DNA of 46,348 nt from the NCBI GenBank assembly GCA_022825005.1, contig JAJDYU010000089.1, positions 1 through 46,348 on the forward strand. Direction: 5' to 3'. Position numbers and translations under genes: made by a program. Positions within the stretch are counted from its first letter, which is position 1. Every line of letters begins with the position of its first letter. Positions 23,676 through 32,011 of the stretch are shown one piece after another. The notes under the pieces are model-generated. The model was not told where the DNA came from. It did no database searches and saw nothing but the letters and a program-made list of their open reading frames with translations. Source of the DNA: Acidimicrobiia bacterium. Its GTDB lineage: Bacteria; Actinomycetota; Acidimicrobiia; Acidimicrobiales; Bin134.

Positions 23676-25309
23676 CCGGTACTGTCCTGGAATTGGAGTT
23701 CGCTGGCATAGCGGGCTTGAACCGATTCGACCTCGGCGGCGGTGCGGGCCTCGTCCCATCCCAGGAGATCGGCCATCAGCAAAGCCGCCGGTGCAACAAG
23801 GTCCTCGCGCTCGGCTGGGGTATACCAGGCCGCCCGGGTTCGGCGATAGATCAGATCCTCGAGGGCCAGCGCTCCGTCGATTTGTACCGCCCATTCGACT
23901 TCCCCAGCCAACACCCGACCGCCGGGGACGATGGGCTGGTGGCCCAAGGCCAGCACTTGGCTGGTCTCGTTCCCGTAGAGCCGCACCAAGCGGTCGACCA
24001 GCGGGCGCTCAAGCCCTGTAGTGGCCGCCACCGTTGCGGCGTGGGCGTCGAGGTTCGATGACAGGTCGCCCCCGGGGATCGGATCGGGGCCCGGCCCCGC
24101 CCCCAGCGACCGTCCCAGCCGCTTGGCTACGAAATCGAGCACCGTCTTTGCCATGGTGCGAAAGCCGGTGAGCTTGCCACCCGCGATAGTGATCATCCCC
24201 CCGGTTCCCACCCACACCTCCTCTTTGCGGGAGATCTCGGCCGCCTCTTTGCCCTTCTGGGCCACCAGGGGGCGCACGCCTGACCAGGCCGCCACCACAT
24301 CGTCAAACCCCAGCGGCTCAACGTCGAAGTATCGCTCCAACGGTTTCAGCAGGTACTCCACATCGATCTGCTCGATTTCGGGCCACAGAAGCCGGTCGCC
24401 GTGGTAGCTGGTGTCGGTGGTGCCGATGGCCACGGCGTCGCCCCGGGGCAGCACGAAGATGCTGCGCTTGTCGGAAGTGTTCATGATCACCAGGTTCTGC
24501 ACCGGGAGCCTCTCGGCGTGCACCACCACATGCACCCCCTTGGAGGGATGGAGTCGATCGTTGGCGGCGGGCCTTTCGAAGCGGGCCAGTCGCTCCACCC
24601 ACGGCCCGGTGGCGTTGACCACGGCTCTGGCGCGGATTTCCACCCGGTCGCCGCTGAGCCCGCATTCGGCCACAACCCCGTCGATCTGGTTGCCCTCCCA
24701 GATCAAGTCCACTACCGGCAGCCTGCTCGCCACCTGGGCACCAACGCCCACCGCATCGCGCAGCACGGCCAGAACGAGGCGGGCGTCATCGGTCATGTAC
24801 TCCCGGTAGGCGCATACCCACGGATACTCGTCCCGCCGGAGGCAGGGCTCTCGCTCGCCAAGAGCGTCCCGATCCCAGCTGAGGTGCCGGTCGGCGTCGG
24901 CCACGGCGCCGAGCTTCTCGTAGGCGCCGATTCCGGCCCGGATCTTCATCAGGCTGGCCCGACTGCGGGCCGGCACCACCATCCAGCACGGCTCGGCCAG
25001 ATGCGGCGCCATCTGATGTACGGCCTGGCGCTCCCGCGCCGTCTCCCGCACCAGCCCGACCTCCCCCATGGCCAGGTAACGCAATCCGCCGTGGATCAGT
25101 TTGGAAGAGCGCGAAGACGTCCCCGCGGCGAAGTCGCTGGCTTCAACCAGAGCCACCCGCAGCCCACGTCGGGCCGCATCCCGGGCCACCCCCGCCCCGG
25201 TGATCCCCCCGCCGATGATCACCAGATCGAACCGCTCGCCCCCCAACTCGGCCAATTGCCCAGATCGTGAGTTCGGCGTCAGCGACGTCGAAGCAGCGGC
25301 TTCAGACAC
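23672..25309 (-). CDS. glpD: Glycerol-3-phosphate dehydrogenase
   Basis: This 545-residue FAD-dependent enzyme converts glycerol-3-phosphate to DHAP and passes electrons to the respiratory chain at the membrane. The dinucleotide-binding motif is IIGGGITGAG (31-40). TSSRSSKLIHGGLRYL follows, then NATGPWVE, HPSKGVHVVV and AAWSGVRPL, all typical of GlpD. A C-terminal helical domain is present. It starts with GTG. It lies 26 bp after dcd and overlaps the AGPS-like gene by 4 bp, so these are probably co-transcribed. No glpK or glpF is in the window. Confidence 0.95.
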   Translation of the reverse strand: MSEAAASTSLTPNSRSGQLAELGGERFDLVIIGGGITGAGVARDAARRGLRVALVEASDFAAGTSSRSSKLIHGGLRYLAMGEVGLVRETARERQAVHQMAPHLAEPCWMVVPARSRASLMKIRAGIGAYEKLGAVADADRHLSWDRDALGEREPCLRRDEYPWVCAYREYMTDDARLVLAVLRDAVGVGAQVASRLPVVDLIWEGNQIDGVVAECGLSGDRVEIRARAVVNATGPWVERLARFERPAANDRLHPSKGVHVVVHAERLPVQNLVIMNTSDKRSIFVLPRGDAVAIGTTDTSYHGDRLLWPEIEQIDVEYLLKPLERYFDVEPLGFDDVVAAWSGVRPLVAQKGKEAAEISRKEEVWVGTGGMITIAGGKLTGFRTMAKTVLDFVAKRLGRSLGAGPGPDPIPGGDLSSNLDAHAATVAATTGLERPLVDRLVRLYGNETSQVLALGHQPIVPGGRVLAGEVEWAVQIDGALALEDLIYRRTRAAWYTPAEREDLVAPAALLMADLLGWDEARTAAEVESVQARYASELQFQDSTG

Positions 25310-25335
25310 TGTCTAGCTATGTCTGTCGGTTCCCA

Positions 25336-25896
25336 TTACCAGTTCTTCCAGTAGCGGGAAGGGATGGGGCCGGCTTGGTCTTGGTACTTGGAGCCGGCCT
25401 CGGAGGAGCCGTAGGGGTTCTCGGCGGGGGTGGTCATGCGGATGAAGGAGATCTGGCCGATCTTCATGCCGGCATAGAGGGTGATGGGCAGGGTGGCCAC
25501 GTTGGACAGCTCCAAGGTGAGGCGGCCGTTCCACCCGGCGTCGACGAACCCGGCGGTGGAGTGGATCAATAGCCCGAGGCGCCCCAGCGACGACTTGCCC
25601 TCCAGCCGGGCCACCAGGTCGTCGGGAATCCGCACCCGCTCCAGGGTGGAGCCCAGCACGAACTCGCCGGGATGGAGGATGAACACCCCGTCGGGCTCGA
25701 TCTCCACCGGCTCGGTGAGGGCGTCCATGTTCTTCTTGACGTCGATCAGCCCCTCGGTGTGGTTGCGGAACACTCGAAAGTGCCGGTCGATGCGCAGGTC
25801 GACCGACGAGGGCTGGATGGCGCCGTCGGCCAGAGGCTCGATCTCGATGCGGCCCGCCTCCAGCTCCTTGCCGATAGAGACGTCGGAGAGGATCAT
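25336..25896 (-). CDS. dcd: dCTP deaminase (possibly bifunctional deaminase/dUTPase)
   Basis: The 186-residue trimeric dUTPase-fold protein has [61 protein letters not shown] with the catalytic glutamate later in LTLELSN, and IGQISFIRM. It ends in the flexible C-terminal motif that closes on the nucleotide. Actinobacterial Dcd proteins are often bifunctional, converting dCTP straight to dUMP. The alanine in [12 protein letters not shown] fits either type, so I do not decide. It lies 39 bp after the HD gene and 26 bp before glpD. It may simply share their transcript. Confidence 0.95.
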   Translation of the reverse strand: MILSDVSIGKELEAGRIEIEPLADGAIQPSSVDLRIDRHFRVFRNHTEGLIDVKKNMDALTEPVEIEPDGVFILHPGEFVLGSTLERVRIPDDLVARLEGKSSLGRLGLLIHSTAGFVDAGWNGRLTLELSNVATLPITLYAGMKIGQISFIRMTTPAENPYGSSEAGSKYQDQAGPIPSRYWKNW

Positions 25897-25935
25897 GTCA
25901 GCGAGGCCACTCGGATACGGCTTCGCCGGTCGCCA

Positions 25936-26490
25936 TCACCTTTTGGGGGCGAAGAAGCTGCGCACCAACGGCTCGTAGTGCTCAAGGGGCGGGGTGGGAT
26001 AGGACGGATCGAATGCGGGCATGTCGTATTCGGCACAGAACTCGGCGCAGCGGTCGTAGTGGGGGTGGTCGGCGTAGGCGTCGCGGCTATTGCGATCCAG
26101 GCCCACGTGGTGCCAGAAGTAATAGCCCTGGAAGACGCCGTGCATCTGCACCATCCAGTGGTTTTCCTCCGACACGAACGGCTTGAGGATGGCGGCGGCC
26201 AGATCGGGGTGGTTGTAGGGGTTAAGCAGGTCGCCGATGTCGTGGACCAGCGCGCACACCAGATACTCGTCGTCCCGCCCGGCCTTCTCGGCCCGGTGGG
26301 TGGTTTGGATGCTGTGGGTCAACCGGTCGACCGCGAAGCCCTGGGGGCCGGAGGCCAGGTCCCGCAGCTCCCGCAACACCCGGTCGGCCAGTCCCTGCTC
26401 CAGATAGTGGTGGGCTGGGGCGGTTGCCGCCCAGTCTTCAGCGGTGGACTCGTCCATGCGGGTGAACGTGGCTTGAGTCAGCGTGGCCAT
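25936..26490 (-). CDS. HD-domain protein (PhnZ/MIOX-like diiron oxygenase relative)
   Basis: The 184-residue HD protein places histidine ligands as in mixed-valence diiron oxygenases: SIQTTHRAEKAG, CALVHDIGDLL, SEENHWMVQMHGVFQGYY, and YPTPPLEHYEPLV near the end. PhnZ-like members oxidise phosphonates and MIOX oxidises inositol. The residues that select the substrate cannot be checked by eye, so a phosphohydrolase remains possible. A TAGGCT box 6 nt before the ATG predicts a leaderless promoter for the operon HD-dcd-glpD-flavoprotein. It is divergent from the quinone oxidoreductase gene. Confidence 0.78.
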   Translation of the reverse strand: MATLTQATFTRMDESTAEDWAATAPAHHYLEQGLADRVLRELRDLASGPQGFAVDRLTHSIQTTHRAEKAGRDDEYLVCALVHDIGDLLNPYNHPDLAAAILKPFVSEENHWMVQMHGVFQGYYFWHHVGLDRNSRDAYADHPHYDRCAEFCAEYDMPAFDPSYPTPPLEHYEPLVRSFFAPKR

Positions 26491-26496
26491 GTCCGA

Positions 26497-26502
26497 AGCC
26501 TA
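26497..26502 (-). promoter_or_regulatory. -10 box of the HD-dcd-glpD-flavoprotein run
   Basis: TAGGCT on minus lies 6 nt before the HD-gene ATG at 26490. Confidence 0.42.
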
Positions 26503-26565
26503 CGACATGGATGTCACAACGACACCCCCGCCATGGGCCGTTTTGACCACTACATTGCAGGGCTG

Positions 26566-27501
26566 ATGAGAGCGGTGGTCTTCGAAGATGGCCAGGTGGT
26601 GGTCAGTGAGGTGGCCGATCCGGAGCCAGGTCACCGGCAACTGCTGGTGGCGGTTCGGGCTGCTGGGTTGAACGGTGCCGATGTAACCCAGGCCCGAGGC
26701 GGTTATCCCCCGCCGCCCGGAGCGCCGACCACCGGAGGGCTGGAGATGGCCGGCGAGGTGGTGGCCGCCGGTCCGGGCTGCCAACGATTTTCGACGGGTG
26801 ACCGGGTCATGGCGGTTGTCCAAGGGGGAGGGCAGGCTGAGAGGTGCGTGGTGGACGAGCCGCTGGCCATGCCGGTGCCCGAGTCGATGGACTGGGAGAG
26901 CGCCGGGGGATTTCCCGAGGTGTTTGCCACCGCCCACGACGCCCTGTTCACCCAGGCTGGCCTGGCCATGGGGGAGCGGGTGTGCGTTCATGGCGCGGCC
27001 GGAGGGGTGGGGGTGGCCGCGGTGCAGCTGGCCGCAGCCGCCGGCGCTCAGGTGACCGCCACCGTGCGCAACCCCGACTCTCGCGGCGCGGTGGCCGAAC
27101 TGGGGGCACACGCCATTGACCCTGCGGAATTCACTGATGCCGGTCCGTTCGACGTGATCCTCGAGCTGGTGGGCACCCCCAACTGGCCCGCCAACCTGAA
27201 AGCCCTGGCCACCGAAGGGCGCATTGTGGTGATCGGCGTTGGCGCAGGGTCGGAGGTCACGCTGAACCTGGCGCTGCTCATGGTCAAGCGCCTCCGGCTG
27301 TTCGCCTCCACACTGCGTCCCCGCCCACTGGAGCAGCGCGCCACCGTCGCCCGCTTGGTAGAGCGCCACGTGCTCCCACTCGTGGAATCAGGTCGAGTCC
27401 AAGTGCCCATTGCCCGCACCTTCCCGCTGGCCGAGGCGGCCGCCGCCTACGAGTACTTCGCCGTCCCCGGCAAGCTCGGCAAGGTAGTCCTCGTTGCCTA
27501 A
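26566..27501 (+). CDS. Zinc-independent quinone oxidoreductase (medium-chain dehydrogenase family)
   Basis: The 311-residue NADPH-dependent MDR protein has the quinone-oxidoreductase pattern: VRAAGLNGADVTQARGGYPPPP, GLEMAGEVVAAG, then the cofactor motif VHGAAGGVGVAAVQLA (Rossmann, around 140-155), and a C-terminal KRLRLFASTLRPRPLEQR. It lacks the catalytic zinc cysteines and histidines of alcohol dehydrogenases. It should reduce quinones or enones; the substrate is not known. I chose ATG 26566 because the family starts MRAVVFEDGQ. The upstream in-frame extension overlaps the opposite genes and is rejected. A TACATT box lies 9 nt upstream. tRNA-Gly follows 46 bp later. Confidence 0.88.
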   Translation: MRAVVFEDGQVVVSEVADPEPGHRQLLVAVRAAGLNGADVTQARGGYPPPPGAPTTGGLEMAGEVVAAGPGCQRFSTGDRVMAVVQGGGQAERCVVDEPLAMPVPESMDWESAGGFPEVFATAHDALFTQAGLAMGERVCVHGAAGGVGVAAVQLAAAAGAQVTATVRNPDSRGAVAELGAHAIDPAEFTDAGPFDVILELVGTPNWPANLKALATEGRIVVIGVGAGSEVTLNLALLMVKRLRLFASTLRPRPLEQRATVARLVERHVLPLVESGRVQVPIARTFPLAEAAAAYEYFAVPGKLGKVVLVA

Positions 27502-27530
27502 CTGGCAGGCACCGACTACGTCTGGTTGGC

Positions 27531-27536
27531 TAGAGT
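27531..27536 (+). promoter_or_regulatory. -10 box of tRNA-Gly
   Basis: TAGAGT starts 17 nt before the mature tRNA 5' end. It is the same hexamer as in the tRNA-fMet promoter at 13356. No convincing -35 box was found. Confidence 0.45.
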
Positions 27537-27547
27537 GCCGGGCACCT

Positions 27548-27621
27548 GCGGGTGTAGTTCAGTGGTAGAACCCCAGCTTCCCAAGCTGATGACGCGAGTT
27601 CGATTCTCGTCACCCGCTCCA
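27548..27621 (+). tRNA. tRNA-Gly (CCC)
   Basis: The 74-nt cloverleaf has acceptor GCGGGTG with CACCCGC, D-arm TTCAGTGGTAGAA, anticodon stem CAGCT with AGCTG around TTCCCAA, T-arm GCGAG TTCGATT CTCGT, discriminator T and an encoded CCA (27619-27621). The anticodon is CCC, reading GGG. The CCA end is only 2 nt from the ATG of the next gene, so the two genes are probably on one transcript. Confidence 0.96.
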
Positions 27622-27623
27622 CG

Positions 27624-28421
27624 ATGACAGGGCAGATCTACCTGGGCACGGTGGCCATCGAGCCGAACCGCTGGGGTTTGGCCGAGGCTGGCGGGCACCC
27701 CCTCATCAGAGTGTCGGAATGGCTGGCGACCATCACCGAAGCCGGGTTCGACGGCTTGGAACTGTGGGAGCGCCACGCTCGGTCGGTGGAAAAGGAGGAA
27801 CTCGCTGCGCTGCTGGCATCGGAGGTCCCCATCAAGATCTTGAGTTGCTACACGAGTTGGGACGAGCCCGAAGATGCCGACCGAGCCGAGACTGCGGCGT
27901 GGATCGAGCGGGTGGGAGCACAGGGCGTCAAGTTCAACGTGGGCAGCGACCCCGACTCCATCGCTGATTACACCGAGCGGCTCCGCCGCTTCGAGGCCGA
28001 GGTGCCCGACGGGGCCCGGCTTCTGTGTGAATGCCACTTCGGAACGGTGGCCGAGGACCCCAACGTCGCCCGCGCTATGTTCGACTCCATCGCCGACGCC
28101 GACCGGCTAGGAGCCATTGTCCACGTACACCCTGGCGCCCGAGACGAGTGGTCGGAGCCGCTTGGCGTGCTCGGCAGCCGCGTGCGCCACGTCCACGTCC
28201 AAGTGGCCGAGTACCCCCAATCCACCAGCGCTGCCGAATTGAGCGAAGTGCTCCGGCCAGCCGCCGAAGCCATAAGCGTCGTATCCCCGACCGCCACCTG
28301 GACCATCGAGTTCTCCCACGGCATGTGGGGCTTCGGCCGCGACGACGCTGAGCTCGACAATCCGGCTTACATCCTCCAGTCCGCCCAACGCGACCTTGAA
28401 GCCCTCAGAGCCGTGCTCTGA
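27624..28421 (+). CDS. Sugar phosphate isomerase/epimerase-like TIM-barrel protein
   Basis: The 265-residue xylose-isomerase-like TIM barrel has metal-binding acids and histidines at barrel ends: FDGLELWERH, LLCECHFGTVAED, AIVHVHPGAR, RHVHVQVAEY and WTIEFSHGMWGFG. Such proteins isomerise or epimerise sugars; some act on inositol or polyol phosphates. The substrate is unknown. Its ATG follows the tRNA-Gly CCA end by 2 nt with no ribosome site. Processing of the tRNA 3' end would leave an mRNA that starts at or within 2 nt of the AUG. A downstream GTG (27651) would cut the first strand (IYLGTVAIEPNRW), so ATG 27624 is favoured. Confidence 0.83.
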   Translation: MTGQIYLGTVAIEPNRWGLAEAGGHPLIRVSEWLATITEAGFDGLELWERHARSVEKEELAALLASEVPIKILSCYTSWDEPEDADRAETAAWIERVGAQGVKFNVGSDPDSIADYTERLRRFEAEVPDGARLLCECHFGTVAEDPNVARAMFDSIADADRLGAIVHVHPGARDEWSEPLGVLGSRVRHVHVQVAEYPQSTSAAELSEVLRPAAEAISVVSPTATWTIEFSHGMWGFGRDDAELDNPAYILQSAQRDLEALRAVL

Positions 28422-28441
28422 CCAGCCTCTTCGCTAGGGGG

Positions 28442-28642
28442 TCAGTAGCGGATGGCGCGGCTGGGGCAGAGCGTCTCCGCTTCTTCGACGGCCTCTCGCT
28501 CAGATTCGGGCGGATGCTTGTCGATGACGTGGGACAGGGCGTCGACGCCCAGCCGGAACACCCGGGGCGCGACCCGCTCGCAGTAGCCCACTCCCTGGCA
28601 TTGCAGGTGGTCGACGGTGACGTGCAGCTTCTCGGTGCCCAT
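28442..28642 (-). CDS. 3-cysteine ferredoxin (3Fe-4S type), P450 partner
   Basis: The 66-residue protein has three cysteines spaced for a [3Fe-4S] cluster: Cys15 in LQCQGVGYC, Cys21, and Cys59 in LCPSRAI. The position of the missing fourth cysteine is Val or Gly. It is the small soluble ferredoxin class that donates electrons to actinobacterial P450s. It begins 7 nt after the P450 stop, same strand, so it is the redox partner in the same transcript. A ferredoxin reductase is not encoded nearby. Confidence 0.9.
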   Translation of the reverse strand: MGTEKLHVTVDHLQCQGVGYCERVAPRVFRLGVDALSHVIDKHPPESEREAVEEAETLCPSRAIRY

Positions 28643-28649
28643 GGCTCGC

Positions 28650-29906
28650 CTACAACTTGGTCAAAAGGATCGGGAAGCGGCCGTAGGCGTCGTGGTGGCT
28701 GGCCTCGGTGTAGGCCGGCGGATCGTCGGGGTCGATCTCTATGCCGGCGTCGTATAGCGCACTGGCAATGTTGACCAGGGTGCCGTCGGTGCCCTCGTCG
28801 TTGTCGGTGCGGGCTGAGAGGCCGGTGACCAGGGTGCGCCCGATGCAGATGTGCTCGCCACCACCGAAGGTCAATCCCCAGGGCTTTACCGAGATGACCT
28901 CCCGATAGGGGTTGAACTCTCTGGCATCGGGGCCGAACACATTGGGATCGCGGTTGGCCGGGGTGAACAGGCACGCCACCCGCTCGTCTTCGGCGATGGT
29001 CTTGCCGTTGCTCAACGTCACGTCCTCGTTGGCGATCCGCAGCAGGGCAGGGGATGGCAGGTGCAGCCTCAGCGCCTCGTGGGCGGCCCGCTTGATGTAC
29101 TCCCGGTCGGTCACCTTGGCTCGATCTTCGGGGTGGGCGTCAAACCACTCGTCGAGGTGGGCGATCAGGTGGGGCACCGAATGGGTGGTGGTCTGCGTGG
29201 CCGCCACCAAGAACAGACAGGCCTCCCGTATGGGCAGCCCCTCATCCCAATCGTCATTCCAATGCAGATAGAGCATGGTGATCAGATCGACGGGCAGTTC
29301 GTCTCTTTCGATCTCACCTTGGTGGAATTGCTCGATGAGGGCCCGGCGGCGGGCCACTGACGAGGCGAAGAAGTCGCGGTCGAAGTCGTCGCGGACCGCC
29401 AGGATGCGCCTGATCACCTCATCGTGGTCTTCAGTGGACCACTCGACAGTTGCCCCGGTGCCAAGTTGCTCGACGTACTCCCGGAACGCCGTGGTCCGCT
29501 CGGGGGTGTCCACCCCGTCGATTCCTGTAGTGGCCGCGGCGATGCGGGCCAGCATGGTGCGCAGCAGCACGCAGAGGTCGGCCCGGACGATGCCGTCGTC
29601 GCCCCGGTTGTCCCGGCACTCCTCCAGTGTCTTGCCGATGAGCGGAATCAACTCGGTGTGCTCGTAGTACTCGAGTGCGGCCTTGGCGAACAGCGGGGCC
29701 TCCAGCCGGCGGCGCTCGAAGTGCTCGTCTCCGTCGATTGTCAACAGAGAGCGCCCGAAGAACGGCTGGCTTTCCTGATGCGACCCCTGCCGGAAGCTCC
29801 GCGACCGCAGAATCTCGTCTATCTCGGCATAGGTGATGAAGTGCTGCAACCCCACAATGTGCGGGGGCGGCGGCATCTCTCGGATGGTGGGCTCTCGAGT
29901 CGGCAC
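28650..29906 (-). CDS. Cytochrome P450
   Basis: The 418-residue class I P450 has the ExxR motif (EALRLH, near residue 278), the meander RDPNVFGPDAREFNPYR, and the heme-binding loop FGGGEHICIGR with the axial Cys near residue 352. The I-helix reads LVAATQTTTHSV rather than the common AGxDTT, so the oxygen-activation residues differ. The substrate is unknown. I chose GTG 29906 because GGGAGG lies about 8 nt upstream and the frame then starts MPTREPTIREMPPP; an upstream ATG at 29948 adds 14 residues with no ribosome site. The ferredoxin gene follows after 7 nt. Confidence 0.9.
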   Translation of the reverse strand: MPTREPTIREMPPPPHIVGLQHFITYAEIDEILRSRSFRQGSHQESQPFFGRSLLTIDGDEHFERRRLEAPLFAKAALEYYEHTELIPLIGKTLEECRDNRGDDGIVRADLCVLLRTMLARIAAATTGIDGVDTPERTTAFREYVEQLGTGATVEWSTEDHDEVIRRILAVRDDFDRDFFASSVARRRALIEQFHQGEIERDELPVDLITMLYLHWNDDWDEGLPIREACLFLVAATQTTTHSVPHLIAHLDEWFDAHPEDRAKVTDREYIKRAAHEALRLHLPSPALLRIANEDVTLSNGKTIAEDERVACLFTPANRDPNVFGPDAREFNPYREVISVKPWGLTFGGGEHICIGRTLVTGLSARTDNDEGTDGTLVNIASALYDAGIEIDPDDPPAYTEASHHDAYGRFPILLTKL

Positions 29907-29994
29907 GTTTGGACCTCCCTGGCGAACCAGAAGATAGCCGGTGAGCAATCGAGCATCCCTTGGGCCACTGGCGGACCGCTAACGTGCGGGGGGC

Positions 29995-30822
29995 ATGCCG
30001 GTATTGCTGGGGGCCTTGGCGTCGCTGATGATCGGCGTTTCCGACTACTTCGGGCGGTATTGCAGTCGACGCGCTCACGCCATGACCGCGGTGGGCACCG
30101 CATTTGTGGGCGGGCTCGGCATCACGATGGTTCTGCTTGCGGTGATCCCCAGCGCCATCACCGCGGCCGACCTGCTGCTGGGGGTGGCATCGGGGGTGCT
30201 TATCGCCATTGCCCTGTCTTGTATGTGGCACAGCTTGGCCGTGTCCTCCTCGGCCATCGCCTCGCCTATCGTGGCCGCCTTCACCTCGTTAGGGCCGCTG
30301 ATCTACGGACTAGCCACCGGCGAGCGCCCCACTCTGGCGGCCAACATTGGCATTGCGGTGGCCGTGGCCGGGCTGCTCTTGGCCGTGATCGTGCCCCAGA
30401 CCGTGACAAACGTTGGTAAAGGCATTGCCTATGCCGTGCTGGGCGGCCTGGCTTTCACGGCGACAATCGTGCTGTTGGATCGCACCAGCGTGGATAGCGG
30501 CATGTGGCCCGCCGCCACCCAAAGGGCGGCCGCCCTGGCGTTCATGATGATACTCACCTGGACCCGGCGCATCCCCCAGGTCGTGCCCCCCTCCCTGCGC
30601 CTGGCCGCCCTGGCCGGAGGCATCGCCGGCGGATTGGGCATGGCGTCGTTCATTGCCGGGGTGCAGCGAGGCCCAGTGGGGGAGGTGTCGGTGGCCGGCT
30701 CGCTCTACCCGGTGGTCACCATCGCCCTGGCCGTAATCCTCGACGACGACACCCTGCGCTGGTGGCAGGCCCTCGGCATCGCCGCCGTACTGGCCGGCAC
30801 CACCCTGATCACCGTGGGATGA
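29995..30822 (+). CDS. EamA-family (DMT) transporter
   Basis: The 275-residue membrane protein has about ten predicted spans. Two EamA repeats are visible, each ending in a glycine and proline-rich helix (SLGPLIYGLATGERPT in the first; GSLYPVVTIALAVILDDDTLRW in the second). The E-[RS]-P and D-D motifs at the repeat ends are typical of drug/metabolite exporters. The substrate is unknown. TAACGT lies 9 nt upstream of the ATG and a G-run may act as ribosome site. It is divergent from the P450 operon and 115 bp before lacI. Confidence 0.85.
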   Translation: MPVLLGALASLMIGVSDYFGRYCSRRAHAMTAVGTAFVGGLGITMVLLAVIPSAITAADLLLGVASGVLIAIALSCMWHSLAVSSSAIASPIVAAFTSLGPLIYGLATGERPTLAANIGIAVAVAGLLLAVIVPQTVTNVGKGIAYAVLGGLAFTATIVLLDRTSVDSGMWPAATQRAAALAFMMILTWTRRIPQVVPPSLRLAALAGGIAGGLGMASFIAGVQRGPVGEVSVAGSLYPVVTIALAVILDDDTLRWWQALGIAAVLAGTTLITVG

Positions 30823-30852
30823 ATTCCGACAGGGGGCATCCACTTCCAGAAT

Positions 30853-30868
30853 ATCGAAGCGTTTCGAT
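30853..30868. promoter_or_regulatory. LacI-type operator upstream of lacI
   Basis: ATCGAAGCGTTTCGAT has six-base palindromic flanks (ATCGAA and TTCGAT) around a central CG, the form of LacI-family operators. It lies 69 bp before the lacI GTG, next to a TAACCT hexamer (30877-30882), and probably gives autoregulation. It matches the operator at 32012 in sequence and orientation-independent core. Confidence 0.72.
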
Positions 30869-30937
30869 GCTGCTGATAACCTGACGCAAGTGACGATACG
30901 GGTCGGCGTGTTAAGCCATCTAAGGGGCGAATGAGCT

Positions 30938-31963
30938 GTGGCAACTATGGCCGATGTGGCAAGGCTCGCCGGCGTGTCCATAAGCACGGTTTCGTATGCC
31001 CTCAGTGGAGTCCGGCCTGTCTCGGAAGCGACCCGGGACCGAGTGCAATGGGCAATAGATCAGCTCGACTATCAGCCGAACGTCATGGCACGAGGTCTTG
31101 CCGGGCGTCGGACCGGATTTCTTGCCCTGCTGTTGCCCACTGATGAATCGCCAGCAGATCCATTCATGATCGACATCATCGTCTCAGCCGCGGAAGCCGC
31201 TCGGGAGCGTGGGTACCACCTCCTGTTGTGGACCGAGCCCGCGGGAGAGTCGGCCGGCGTAAAGGACCTCATGCGGAGAGGACTGATCGACGGAGCACTG
31301 CTGCTGTCGGTACGTCTCGACGAAGACCGAGTCTCGGCGCTGCGCGAGGCCGACGTTCCCCTGACATTGATCGGTCGGACCGAAGACCCCGTCGACAGCC
31401 AATTTGTGGACAGCGATGCAGAGCAGGCCGCTGAGGTCGCCATCGCCCACCTGGCAGAACTGGGCCACAGGACAGTGGCCTATATTGGACCGCCGCGCAG
31501 CGCGTATGAAGACGGCATCGGCATTGTGATCCGCATTCATGATTCGCTCGTCCGGTCGGCTGAGCGACACAGCATCCGATTGATCACGGCCTATGCAGAG
31601 CGCAATGTGGCGGCTTCCACTCAAACAGTTACCGACCTCATGTCATCAGAGCCCGACGTGACAGCGGTGCTCGCCCTCGATGACTCAGCGATCGCTGGGG
31701 TCCTCGATGGCCTTCGATCAATCGACCAATCAGTGCCCTCTGATGTCTCGATCATCGGTTTGCTGGTCTCTCCCCAGGTTGCCGAACTGGCATGGCCCAA
31801 GGTGACAACCGTTTCCCACGACCCCCGGGATCTGGGCCGTTTGGCGGCATTGGCCATGATCGATTCGCTGAATGGCGCAAGCAGCAGAACCGCCCAGGTG
31901 TTGTTGCCCAGCGAATTGGCCGAGAGGTCGACCACGGCCCCTCCACCTGCCGCCCGTCTCTGA
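30938..31963 (+). CDS. LacI-family transcriptional regulator of the alpha-glucoside operon
   Basis: The 341-residue repressor has an N-terminal HTH (MADVARLAGVSISTVSYALSGVRPVSEATRDRV) and hinge helix (RGLAGRRTGFLALLLP). It continues with a periplasmic-binding-protein-like sensor domain (DGALLLSVRLDED, LGHRTVAYIGPPRS, VLALDDSAIAG, STTAPP near the end). It starts with GTG 30938; the internal ATG (30947) is a possible alternative. The same palindrome ATCGAA-TTCGAT is found before this gene and before the binding-protein gene, so it is the likely local regulator. The inducer would be a sugar or sugar phosphate; its identity is not visible. Confidence 0.92.
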   Translation: MATMADVARLAGVSISTVSYALSGVRPVSEATRDRVQWAIDQLDYQPNVMARGLAGRRTGFLALLLPTDESPADPFMIDIIVSAAEAARERGYHLLLWTEPAGESAGVKDLMRRGLIDGALLLSVRLDEDRVSALREADVPLTLIGRTEDPVDSQFVDSDAEQAAEVAIAHLAELGHRTVAYIGPPRSAYEDGIGIVIRIHDSLVRSAERHSIRLITAYAERNVAASTQTVTDLMSSEPDVTAVLALDDSAIAGVLDGLRSIDQSVPSDVSIIGLLVSPQVAELAWPKVTTVSHDPRDLGRLAALAMIDSLNGASSRTAQVLLPSELAERSTTAPPPAARL

Positions 31964-31982
31964 GCCATGATCAACCTGCCCC

Positions 31983-32011
31983 TTGCGCGAAGGACCGTGC
32001 CGCGCTAATTT
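31983..32011 (+). promoter_or_regulatory. Promoter of the alpha-glucoside transport operon
   Basis: A -35 box TTGCGC (31983-31988) and -10 box TAATTT (32006-32011) are 17 nt apart. The LacI operator begins one base after the -10 box, so bound repressor would cover the transcription start. Confidence 0.6.

Noticed and set aside
25672..26565. Upstream extension of the quinone oxidoreductase frame by ~300 codons
   Set aside because: The extension lies antisense to the dcd and HD genes, and homologues begin at MRAVVFEDGQ (26566).
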